A stretch of 64,000 bases of DNA from Zygnema circumcarinatum (lineage: Eukaryota > Streptophyta > Zygnematophyceae > Zygnematales > Zygnemataceae). Below the pieces are notes generated by a model that was not told the origin of the DNA, made no database searches, and saw nothing but the letters and a program-made list of their open reading frames with translations. The position numbers and the translations under genes were made by a program. How positions within the stretch are numbered: the stretch's first letter is position 1; every line of letters begins with the position of its first letter. Shown piece by piece: positions 1 to 11,168 of this stretch. The DNA lies in assembly GCA_037447605.1 (NCBI GenBank), contig CM074804.1, positions 773,919 through 837,918 on the forward strand. The letters run 5' to 3'.

Positions 1-1904
1 CATAGCCGGCCTCATCTCCTGCCGATGATCCTCGGCCGTAGATCGGGAGTGAGTCGCAGATCAGACGGTCGTCCTGCACGAGCACCGTGCGGCTGGGAAG
101 AATGAGAGTGGAAGAGGCAAAAGGGACCGAGAAACGTAAACGTCGCCAGAGCTCATTCAGCCTTGAAGGGATAGGGAGAGGAAGGAGGGAAGAGGGAGAG
201 TGAGAGGGAGAGCGCGCGGGAGGAGAGGGAGAGAGTGAGAGGGGGGGGGGGGCGCGAATGGGGGCGACATAGGGGAGTTGGGGAGGGGGAGGGGAGAGTG
301 GATTGGGAGAGAGGAAAAGACAATTTTAATTTACATTTTTGCGGAGTAAAAACTAATTGTTTGCGCCCAAATCAAAATTATTTCCGTCTCTTCTGTGGTA
401 AGATCACAAGCTTTAGTTCAGGGATTAATCCGAGCCTCGAGGGAGTGGGTGGGGGAGGGTCAGAGGGAGAGAGCGAGCATAAGGCTGAGAGGGAGAGGGA
501 AAGGGAGTGGGAGAGGGAGAGGGAGAGGGAGAGGGAGAGGGAGAGGGAGAGGGAGAGGGAGAGGGAGAGGGAGCTCTGACCTTGCCCCAGAGGGTTATTC
601 CGAGGCCTCCCACATGCTGGTGCCCTAAGGAGTACACGATGCGCCCGCTGTCAGGGAAGCGGAACGTTTGGTTTCTCGTGTGCTGGCAACCCTCCAGGCC
701 GCCGGTCGCAGTACAGGCTGGCACGTGGTACTCCACCTGTCCTCCAAAATCCAAGATAAAACATCACGTGTAAATTTGAGTCTTCATAAAATGAAAATTG
801 ACACTTATTTCCCTACATTGCTCATTGATTCAATTAATTTACGAGACCTAATTCCAACATCAACGCTACAAGTCTCTCTCTCTCTCTCTCTCTCTCTCTA
901 CCGTACCCTCTAACTTAGATGATCTTGTATACTCCCTACTTCACCAGTTAACTCCACTCCTTTCCCTCCCCCCCCCCCTCCCCCCTTTCCCTCCCCCCCA
1001 AGTTCTTTCGCCCATTAAAGAGAGAGAAATTCGAAAATGCCCTCAATTCACCTTGAACCCCCATACCTCCCCTACCCCACCCCACACATCTCCCCGCATA
1101 CATTACCTGACAGCCATTCTCCGGCGAGTCCGCCATGGGCTTCCCATTGTCCGTCACATCGAGAACATACACCCTTAGAGGCACAACGCACTCGTCGTAC
1201 GGAACATACTCCACGGTGTACCTTAAATAGTACGTGCGAGGCGTGTCTTCGTACCCTTCCCGGACGGCGCACCTGTCGCCTTCCTCGCAGCATTGCAGCC
1301 CCCCCGTGTAGCCCTCCGCTTTGGGTGTGATATTGTACGCCGCGCATTGGCATTCCAAGCACGCCTTGGCGCTGACGGCGCCCCGCGTGTCGATGGCGTG
1401 AATTTGGACCCACCAAGCTTCAAAGGAGCCCGCTTCCACCTGCGAGGGGTTATTAGACTCCAGCCCGTAAGGGGCCGGAAAGGAGACGTCCGTACGGCGG
1501 GTCTCGCTGCCCGCGCCAAAGACTTGGCTTAGGGCTTCGTTTTCGCATGTGCCGCCATTGGGCCATAGCTTGCCGGGGGGGTCGTTGCCGGGGATTTCAG
1601 CCCGGGTATCGTTAAGGAGTTGGGAGGTGCGGAGGACGACCCAATGGTGGAGGTAGACGTCAGACAAAGGAACGGATTCTTCAGATTCTGAAACTATTTC
1701 GCCATAGAAACGGCGGACGGCGATGTGGCCTTTCGGCCATGGCAGGAGCTGCAGGCGGCGGTAGACCTCGCCCGGGCGCAGAGTGATGGGCCGGGAGAGG
1801 AAGGTCCGGGAGATAGCCTCGCTGGCCACCACGTTGCGGGAAAAAAATGAAGCGAGTGCAATGAATGCTATGGCTGCCTTGGAGAGGAAGGCGAAGCTCG
1901 CCAT
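1..1904 (-). CDS. SURNod19 family secreted protein (partial, cut by left edge)
   Basis: Exons on the minus strand: 1904..1107, 736..581, and 92..1, which runs off the window. The ATG at 1904 opens a hydrophobic signal peptide (about residues 1-27, ending near VVAS), so the protein is probably secreted or apoplastic. Family features seen: LRPGEVY near the N-terminus, VYLHHWVV, the Cys-rich CLECQC and CCEEGDRC segments, GHQHVGGLG in exon 2 and ICDSLPIYGRGSSAGDEAGY in exon 3. These match the 'stress up-regulated Nod 19' family, whose biochemical role is unknown. Exon 1 to exon 2 joins in phase 0 (GCQ|VEYHVP). Exon 2 ends in phase 0 at 581, but exon 3, behind a good acceptor at 93-94, needs two bases from the preceding exon, so a micro-exon, an unusual splice or a sequence error lies in 93-580. 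The upstream region carries two CCCACGTGGCAG boxes. Confidence 0.85.
488..572. repeat. (GAGAGG)n microsatellite
   Basis: Nearly pure GAGAGG repeat inside the SURNod19 intron, reading as CCTCTC on the sense strand. It creates long Arg/Glu/Gly or Pro/Ser frames that are not genes. The surrounding 180-310 is a less regular purine-rich stretch of the same kind. Confidence 0.95.
872..899. repeat. (CT)n microsatellite
   Basis: About 14 CT dinucleotides in the 370-bp first intron of the SURNod19 gene. Confidence 0.95.
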
Positions 1905-3107
1905 GGCTGCTGCTGCTGTGACTACCGCCGCTGCTGCTAGAGGAGCCTTTGGCGGTCGTGGCCCCGAGGGAGGAGGCCGACCCGCTTACTGCTGGAAAGG
2001 AAGCAGCTTCGACGAAGGCTCTGCGTGTACGGATACTACGGCAGCAATGTCGGTGGGTCGGCCGAGGCGGCCTGCGATTGGCGGGCCGACCGCCACGAAG
2101 CTGCTCGGCAAAATTCGCGACGTTAGAAATGTCGGTCAACGCAGAGACGAAGCTAAGGTATACTGATTCGTAAGGTTATTTCTTCTGGAGAATCAGGGGC
2201 TGTCGATGATTGACACGTCCTAGCGTCCTAGCGTCTCGAATGCCGCCGGTATTATCTGACAGATTGCAATCGGACGGTGAAGCATGGAGGAGATCAGATT
2301 GCGTGCGGATGCGGCAATGTTCCCACGTGGCAGTGTGAGGCGGAGGCGCTGTACTGCATCGCCTCTGCTTGTCGTGAACTCGTTCGTGATCGAAAGGACA
2401 AGCTTTGGTACGGCGGACTTCACGCACCTCAAAACTGGATACATAGACCGAATTTAACGACGTTTCTGTGAAAATCTGCAAATGAACGAGAGGTGGATTT
2501 ACATGGTTGAATTCAAGAAATTGTAACAGCCACCCACAATGCGCCCACGTGGCAGTTTCTATGTTCTTACGGCGTTCTGAACTGCGCGTTTTATTTATAT
2601 ACGGGGAACAGCAGCATGGAAACGGAGGATGACCCTTTTGCGCGCGAAAGTGCCTGCATGGCAAGTTTGAACCTTGGAACGAGCCCCCCTGCCTGCCTGC
2701 CTGCCTGCCTGCCCGCCTGCCTGCTGCATAAGCAGGGGCCTGTGGGCCAGGCCGCGGCGCTGGCCTCTCTGAAGGAAGCCCTAAAAGCTCCTATGGCTGA
2801 CCCTGCATCCCTGTTACAGCATGAACTTGCCGCCGTGTTCTGGTTTTGATTCATTTTTTGAAGCTATTTGTGAATAACCTACTGCTGATTGCGGGAGCAC
2901 GTTGTAGTACGCAGAACGCTTTGTAAGGCGCGCGCTATGCACTTTGTGTGCTTGAGAGTGCCATATGAGATTTTGCAGGGGCTTTTTCCTCTCGCGTTAC
3001 TACATGAGGGGGCTCCTTGCCTGATAGAGTTGAGGTTACGCTGAAGGAACCCTGGATATCGAAAAAACCTGTGGCGGAAGGTGTGAAGAAAGCTTACGGG
3101 AGAAGGA
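1905..3107. promoter_or_regulatory. Shared upstream region of SURNod19 (minus) and RFC1 (plus)
   Basis: About 1.2 kb between two divergent start codons, with no convincing coding sequence. It holds two copies of CCCACGTGGCAG, at 2322-2333 and 2544-2555, each a G-box/ABRE-type core (YACGTGGC). That fits a stress-induced SURNod19 gene, though regulation by these boxes is inference. A short (CCTG)n tract lies at 2688-2722. Confidence 0.5.
2688..2722. repeat. (CCTG)n tetranucleotide repeat
   Basis: About eight CCTG/CCCG units in the SURNod19-RFC1 intergenic region. Confidence 0.9.
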
Positions 3108-6100
3108 ATGGAATTTGATTTGGAGAAACTGGGTGTAAGAGGATTAGCAGTGAAGAGGTCGCCTTATTTTACAAAAAAAAACCAGAACGTTGGGGACAGA
3201 AGAGCACGAGCTCTTCATCCACGGGATGTCAATATCGAAGTAAAAGACGAGGTGAGCGATTTGAGTGCATGTAACGGGTATCAAAGATGAAACACGAAAC
3301 CTTCCTTTGGTTTTTTTTCCTAGAACAAGCTAATAAGGAAAATTGCACATTGTAGAACGAAGTTTGGTCATTACTGCTCCGAGGGCCTTTTCTGACATCT
3401 ATTTTCCTAAGCGCGGCTTGTTGACCATTTCTGACGCCCTCACACTTATGAAGAGCATGCTGATGCAGTCCAATGTAACAGTCAAGTGGTTCACTGAAAT
3501 GCCCCCTATATTCAATAGAGTGAGCTTTGTTACCTGTATGAATAATTTACATTGTTTTCTTCCAGAAATCCGTTCTTCCCTATCTCATCGATGTCTCACT
3601 TTGCCCATTCTATAAAGATGACAGCCGTAGTCTAGTGAGGGTGGAAGCAAAGATGTGAAAACGATCAAAACTCTTGCACGATGGGCAAACCCATCCTAAG
3701 ACGATTTTACGATCAGCTAATGAAGTATCAATGCTGCTTTGCCTGTTTGTAGCCCGGCTCATGTGGGTGACGGGATAGTTCACAAGTTTCTGCTTCTGAT
3801 TTGGGACACATATGTTATTTGTCAGCCTATCACCAAAAAACTGAAGCTACATTCCAGATCACAGTTTCGTCGGGAGCCACCACTGACTGATCTTGCTCTC
3901 CCCGGAAAGGGGTTGCCCAATATCGCCCATTTGCAGCAGGAAAACGATTCCACACTGGTGAAATTTGGACATAGGAATGGACTGGTCACTTGCAGCAAAC
4001 TGGCACCTCCAGCGCAGAATCATGTATCTTTGAATGCACCAACTTGCTCAAGTTTGGAATCTAACAGAGGGACCAGCAGCAACAGCTTTGTGGAAGATGT
4101 GCAAAGGTTTGAACCAAGGGCATTTTCTATCACAACATGGGAGAAGAAGGGAGCTTCTTCAGCCAGTCTGAACAGTTGCAGCTCAAAACTTCATCGTACA
4201 GCGAATGTTGGAACTTCCCATGGCAGACACGTCGGGATAAAGGATGAAAGGTCAGATACTGGTGAACTGTGGACAACAAAATACAGCCCAAAGGCGATGT
4301 CAGATCTGGTTGGAAACACTGTGCAGGTAAGCATATCTTTTCCTGTCTCTGATTCTAAATCAGGAATGGTCCCTTTCTCCGTTTGAAATTTTCGAATAAT
4401 GTATCCTCATCATTGATTATTTTATCGTCGCGTGATGTACTCTGCAGTAACTTTCATTTTTTGTTCCTCTGATGCATTCCCTCGAAGGTCTCCAAAGGTG
4501 TTTGCCTGTAAAATTTATTCACAGCTGTGTATGTGCCTTTTCTCAATCAACGCTGAAGCTTAAGGATTTTGGTAGAGTTTTGCAGATTGCTGTTATAACA
4601 TCATTCATGCTTGTTAAAGTTTGCTTTCCGTTATGTGCTCCTCTGCTCTAGATCACATTTATTGTTGTTTAAACTGTCTGTTAGTGTAATACAAACGTTT
4701 TGCGATTCTTCCAGATACAACGTCTTACTCAGTGGCTTTCTGCTTGGGATGGCCACCATTTGCGCCCAAAGTCTTCCAACGTGGTTAGACACTGCGGGAG
4801 TACAAATTTCCAGGCGCCTCAGCAGTTCAAGAAGGCAGTACTTCTTTACGGAGGCCCTGGTGTCGGAAAGTCTAGCAGTGCAAGGGTCATTTGTAAGCGG
4901 TTTGGTTACGATATTGTGGAGGTGAGTTCCCTACTGTGGTTTTTGGCTTTTTTGATTGGGTCTTCAGAGGGTGCATACACGTTATTTTCTGTCTTTTCAT
5001 CCGTGCTCTGTTCCAAAGACGAGGCCGGCATGCATTTCTCTTTCGATACGTACAAAATTGAGCAGAAAGATCGAAGTCATATTGTCAAGGGGGATGGCCA
5101 CTTCTCTTGTGCACGGGATGCCGTCACATAGCATCTGTCGCATGCATATTGGAAAAAGTATCTGATTTTTCATAACGAGCTGTTACTCTCCTCGTTGAAA
5201 AATATTCTAAGCTTGTCGTCAAAGTGCCGTGTATGCAACAAAATTTTGAGCCTCTTCTCCATTATTGAAGAAGAGCACCCCTAGTATGTCAGTAACTGTT
5301 GGGCATCGAGCCTACGGTCACTGCTGGTCTTCAAGTATACCTTTTGGATGAAAGTTCAAGCGCTTATTTGTTGAGATTATTGCACTTGACTAAAATGCAC
5401 GAACACATCGGTGTACCTAAAACGTATTATACCTCATGGCTGCAGGTAAATGCAAGTGACTCTCGAGTCAAAAGTGACAAGGACATAAGAACTGGAATGA
5501 AAGGACACCTTGCAAACCTGGTCAAGGAGCTCGTTACCAATTACAGTTTGACATTACACAAACGTGATAAAAAAGTTGTGCTTGTTATGGATGAAGTGGA
5601 CGGTATGTCGACGGGGGACAAAGGAGGCCTTCAGGAGTTGGTCCAAACCATTCAACGCAGCAAGATTCCAATCATCTGCATTTGTAACGAGAAGTATAAT
5701 CCAAATATTAAGTCGCTTCTTAATCACTGCTTTGAACTTGGCTTCGGAAAACCAAGTACTCAACAGGTGAGAAGCAACACGACAGATTCCTCCGAATATG
5801 TCAGGAATCGGGATCTTTCTTTGCTTACATCCACGATAGGCATTGCAAGTCACTTTAAGCTGTGGTTGGGTGGATTCACTCACGGGTGCTCTTGCTTTAC
5901 TGCAATTATCTCGCATACGCTCTCTGGTTGGGTTTTTGTTCGCTAAATCACAATTTCTGGACAGAGATAATATCATAGCTGGAGATCGCCACTTCCCGTT
6001 TCTAAGGTCGAGCAGTGAACACACATCTGTGAATGTTACTCGAATGTTCAAGTCCTTCCACTGCTTTGCACAATTAGCAATTCGCCTTTTCACTGAAAAA

Positions 6101-9100
6101 GTTCTGGTTGCAAATGGTCAAAATGTGCGAATCATCACTGACTGCTGGCTCGTTGAAATTTGCAGGTTTATGGAAGATTGGAGGCTATTGCAAAAAAGGA
6201 GGGCCTGCAAGTGCACAAGGTGAGAGCCTGTTACTTTGGCTAGTGGGGCTAAAATTGACACCGACATGCTTATTTGTAGCCAGCTTTATCTGGATCTGAA
6301 GCTGGTCGAGATAAGAATGTGAATGATGTCTGAGTCATATGCATATCATCGCCTGCCAACTTGACAAACATGGCATGGTTCATGAAGAGTTCATGGAACT
6401 GTTAGATGCTTCTGGCATCCTGTTAGCTTCTCCAGAACCCAACTTGTAGCCTGCAACATGGGAAGGGGACAGAGGACATTGGAGATATTATCAGAAAGCT
6501 CTCAAGGAGATCTGCGACTTGCAATCAACCGCCTCCAGGTGCAAACAAGAGTCTTCAAAATCTGAATGTGTTTAAACTCTGAATGTGTCTAAACTCTGAA
6601 TGTGTTCACAATCCGAATGTGTTCACTCTCAATTGTTGTCAGACTGGAACTAAATGACCATCACTATTGGCAGCATTGCAGCCCCTTTCTGTGATTGGCG
6701 AACCTTAAACTCGAGCTCCTGCCTACACACATTACCCTGATGATTTTTTCTTTTCTTCCTGCTATCTCTTGATGCAGTTCATGAGCAAGGATCCTGCTTC
6801 TCTATACGCCAATAAAGCTGCAGAAGAAAGCCACAGGAGTTTCAAGGATGTGGAACTTGACATATTCGCGGCAGCAGACAGGTCTGCCCAATTGAGTCTG
6901 TCTGCCTTTTGGAGGCTATCACCACGTTCGTGAGTCATGCCTGCCATTGTATGCTTGGAAAACATGAGGGTTCTTTTGTACGTGGAGCCATGCTGCAGTT
7001 GTGCCAAATTAGGAATGGAAGGAGGAGGGTTTCAAAGATGTGCATGTTATGTGCAAGTTGAAGAAAGCATTCCATCAAGTGTGCTTTTTGACAACAAACA
7101 CGTTCTGCTCCTTAAGTTGAATTCTTTGAATTTTTTAAGCCATGGAGATTAGAACAAACATCCAGTATGTTGCCATACTCTAGACAAGCTCCAATTTTGA
7201 TCATCTCCATGGCTGTTCCACATGAAAGCGATTGCCATGTTTAGCAGCAGTATTAAGGCGTTTTCTTACAGCACTTTCCAAGTTCACTCCCTTAATGACT
7301 TCAGAACTTTGATGGAAGTCTGGTGAGGATGCAGGCTTCTATCAGGAGCAAGCAGAAGCATGTCTCTGAGTGAGCAGATGGACTTGGTGTTTCAGAATCC
7401 AGATCTTGTATCCCTAATCATACAGGTAAATTCTTTGATAGAGATAGGAGTCTTTCTCGTACCATTATCCGCAAACATCGACTGACCTTGCCGGAAATAC
7501 CTTCTGTGATCACAGACGTTGATGTTTATTAAGCAAATTGCTACTATTTTTTTCTTTTCTGACTGCCTGCCTGCAACTTAACACTTAGTCTAACGTTCCA
7601 GTATAGCGAAGATTTACAAAGGGTGAGTTAGTAGTGTCCATGCTATGCAGTTTATGTCGAGGTATCTCAAGTTCCTCAATGCTTTAGCTTCTGAAGATCG
7701 TTCAGTTTAGCTGGTTCCTTAGTTGCTTAACTGAGCCGTGAGCATATTCTTCATAACTTTTCAGCTGCTCAGGCAATCACGGCCACACAAGTACGCGGAG
7801 AAAGTTCATATTTAAATGCTCCTCACCTTTAATATGCAATCAACAAGCAAAATGTACAACCATTATAAAGTGTGAAGTGAGACAGGTCCTACTGTCTAGG
7901 GCTTTCAAAAAATTCTCTTGACACGTCATTATACTAGCCTTCAACTGGACTCCTCAGTTTGATATAGCTGTATCAGCCAGATTAGAGCCATAAAGCTTCC
8001 GTACTTTTGACCTGACTTGCAGGAAAACTACATAAACCACCGGCCACTGAAGACATACTGTGAGCTTGCTCACATGGAGTGCATAGTTCAAGCTGCAGAT
8101 GCGATTGGAGATGGCGACTTAGTGAATGCACGCCTTCAGAAGTCTCAGCAGTGGCAGCTCATGCTTTTTGCTTGTATTCAGTCCGGAGTCGCCTGTTCAG
8201 CATACGTGAGGGGAACTCGTCAATGCCTTTCGCAGGTGAAAATTCATAACATTGTCTCCCTTTCCAAAAAGGACCATCCAAGTTCATGTGGCTTGCATAG
8301 GAAGTGGGGTGACAGGAACGTTCACGGGCATGGCTGCTGGAGATGGTGACCGTAAAACGAATTGGTAACTAAGAATAAGGCCAAGCAAGCATGACAAGCC
8401 ATGTTAGGTTCATCCAAGAGTGGGGCTAGAAGACTAGGCTCATCTACTTTACTCAGCAAATCAGGCAAATGTTTGCGTCGTTCCTCTTGGAATTTCCAGG
8501 GAGAACGCAATTTCAATCGATTTGCAGTCTGGCTTGGAAAGAATTCAACAGCTGCCAAGCATTTGCGCCAGCTTGCAGAAGTGCAGAACCATTTGCTTGC
8601 CTCCGGCAACAGTCGCACATCCCGGTAAGTTCTGGGGGCCATGCTTTGCTATAATGTTTACTTCTTGCAAGCCCTGTTGCCGGCATCCCTTCAATCTACA
8701 AGTGTGCATGTCAGACAAGGGAAACCCTCTGAGCAACGGATATCAAGAACGAGCTTTTGCACTATGTGAAAGGGGAATGGCGTCTGTTACTTGCCGCACT
8801 GCTTCCAACTCATTTCTTCTATATGAATCATCATGGTATGAATGTCAAAACGTCTAAACAAGTACAGTAATCCATGAAAGCTGAAAAGTGACCCACAGTC
8901 CTTAGTCTCATCCTTAACTTGGTTAACTTTGAAGAAACTGAAGCAACTTGTCCTTGAAAGTGAAAGGCTACGTTGATGACTGCTGCATAAATAGAGCTCA
9001 GACAAGTTTACCCTACTTACGGGACGCTTTTCGTTCTTTTGGGATGTTTTCAGAGAGGCATTGTGCCAAGACTATTTTCCAGCGTTTGCGCGGCACCTGA

Positions 9101-10339
9101 CTGCGCCACTGCAGCAGAAAGACAAGGTATGAATGGTGATGGCGCCTTCCTTAGTCGAAGCCGAATGTGCATCACACATTCGGCTTATTCGGCTTACACA
9201 TTCCTTATTGTGTGGTAGATCCATTAAACCATTGAATCCATGATCTCATTTGCCCAAACCCTCATCATACTTGATCTCCCCACTTTCCCTTTTCTCCCTC
9301 TGGTTCTATCCCTTTGCCCTCCTCTCAATTCATGACACCCGGGAGTGTTCTCTCTTGCATGGTTTCTAATTCTGACGTTGCAAATCAGGAATGTTCCACT
9401 GTGTAGGAAGGTGTATGCGAAGTTTTGGACGTGATGAACCAATATGGACTCACCAAGGAGGATCGTGATGCCATCCTTGAAATGTGTTCTCTCAAAGTGA
9501 GCTTCAAGAACTTCCACCTTGAACACTTTGTTACTGCCTAACTATTACAAGAAGCATTGCGTCTTGATTCTGCCCTTCTCCCATAGCAATGTGGAACACC
9601 TAAACTCTCCTTTTGTACGGATTTCTTCATCAAGCTTTTAAGCAGCTACTGAAGGTATAATCTGTTTTCCGATGGTTGTTGTACTTTGCAGGCTTTTCAA
9701 GATCCTCAAGTGGGCATAACAGCTCAGACAAAGCGAACATTCACTCGAGTTTGCAATCAGTGGGAGGCGAAGCGCAGGGTCAAGTCGGGCTGCATGTTGG
9801 CGGATTTGAATGCTAAAAAGAGAAAAGCTGCGCCTGGTAGTTGAAGCTCTCCTGATCCCTCTCAAAGCAACATTGCTACCTGTAGGTTGTAGGGAATCAA
9901 AACTTGGTGTGATTAGTCCTTTGTCATTGTCGTGGGTTATCTCGTTGGTTCAGAGTACTGGGTTCTGAGGTCATTTCTCTTTTCTCTCTCTCGCGCTCCT
10001 TGCACCTCTCCCTTTCCCTCTCTCTCCCCCTCGCGCTGTCCTCTTGACTCGGTTTGTTGTGGCATTGCAGGGGAGGAAGACCACAAGTCCTTTGCTGAAA
10101 GCAGTGCTGAGGAGGATGAGGAGGGAGTGTGCGGGAAGAATGCGAAAATAGCAAAGCGTATTTCATCAGAAGAGAAGAAGAAGGAGCGGCAGGGAAGCAG
10201 AGTCCCACGTGGCATGGCACAGCGCAGGACTGGAGGAAGAGAGTGGAATAGCACTACGGTTGCAGGCACTATGAATTCTGAAAATGGAGCGTGGGGAGAC
10301 GAGTTGGGCCTGGTTATGGGCGCAGGGAGAGGAAGATAG
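3108..10339 (+). CDS. RFC1: Replication factor C large subunit
   Basis: Fourteen exons: 3108..3251, 3826..4326, 4715..4921, 5446..5766, 6166..6219, 6473..6538, 6778..6881, 7335..7425, 8023..8235, 8500..8624, 9054..9126, 9407..9496, 9692..9836, 10071..10339. They total 2403 nt (800 aa) with every splice phase matched. RFC1 is the large subunit of the clamp loader that opens PCNA and loads it at primer-template junctions in the nucleus. Seen: LWTTKYSPK and VGN before the AAA+ module, Walker A GGPGVGKS (about residues 261-268), Walker B VLVMDEVDG (about 329-337), IPIICICNEKY, then the RFC1-specific collar (ERNFNRFAVWLGKNSTA) and a charged C-terminal tail. Odd: the ~215 residues before the ATPase show no BRCT domain, although plant RFC1 proteins normally carry one, and the protein is shorter than the usual ~950 aa. 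The 5' end could miss an exon; the start is the first ATG of a compatible exon. Confidence 0.93.
6561..6626. repeat. 17-bp tandem repeat, four copies
   Basis: Unit TCTGAATGTGTTTAAAC with small changes, repeated four times within the RFC1 intron 6539-6777. Confidence 0.9.
9158..9185. repeat. 12-bp perfect inverted repeat
   Basis: AAGCCGAATGTG and its reverse complement are separated by four bases in the RFC1 intron 9127-9406. It would form a small hairpin; no function is inferred. Confidence 0.85.
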
Positions 10340-11168
10340 GGAAAGGTAGAGGGAGTCGGAGGGAGGCTGGTGGCTCAATTGTAACTGGAGAGAGGAGAAG
10401 AGCGCTCCATGGGAAAGCGAGCTTGCCTGCATCGACTGCTTGCAGGTGGGCATTCTGTACCGTAGTGGGGTCTATTGCGTCTCTGTAAATTGTGCTGGCA
10501 TTCAGCTGTAACATTTATACTGGGGAAGGGTTTGTAAGGTCAGGATGAGCGATCATGTAACTGATGCACATAGAACATGATAGTTAAACACACCTGCATT
10601 TTCTAACACTCCTGCGAACACAATGGCCGACTCTCCTCTTATCGTGCAATCCTTCAGTCTTAGGCACCAGCATTTTGCTTTTAATTACCGAAAAATATGG
10701 CAATTGTAACTTCTATTGACTCAGCTTTCTGGAATAACCTAAATCGTGTGAGTGCCTTGGCTACTACATGTGAGACAACAGTCCATTCAGTTGTCATATG
10801 TTAGAATGACGAGGTGAGGACTAAGCTGCGAGGATTGGCCGAGTCTCTTAGTAAGAACAAACTCTTCCATTCCAACACTGCGAACTGAAACCGTCGACTG
10901 AAACATAAACCGATGTATTGTTCGGCAACCGTACTGACTGTACATTATCTCCGGCTTTGTTCGTCCCTGCCTTAATCTTACGAACTTTCTGTAAGACCGG
11001 TCTTACTGTACATCAAGGATAGCTGCCAACCATTTAGAGCCTCAAGCTAGAAGAGTGTGGCATGGAGTCCAATGACAAGCATAAGGCAAAGTGTTGCCCA
11101 TACCAAGTGTCACAGCCTGATTCCATGGTACACACGGAGAAGTAGAGGACATGCGCTGGTTGAGATTC
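10340..11168. other. Convergent 3' region of RFC1 and CTU1
   Basis: About 830 bp between two stop codons facing each other. It must hold both 3' UTRs and polyadenylation signals. I see no further gene, RNA or repeat in it. Confidence 0.6.

Noticed and set aside
235-754. Long Arg/Glu/Gly or Pro/Ser frames over the GAGAGG repeat
   Set aside because: They are translations of a microsatellite inside the SURNod19 intron.
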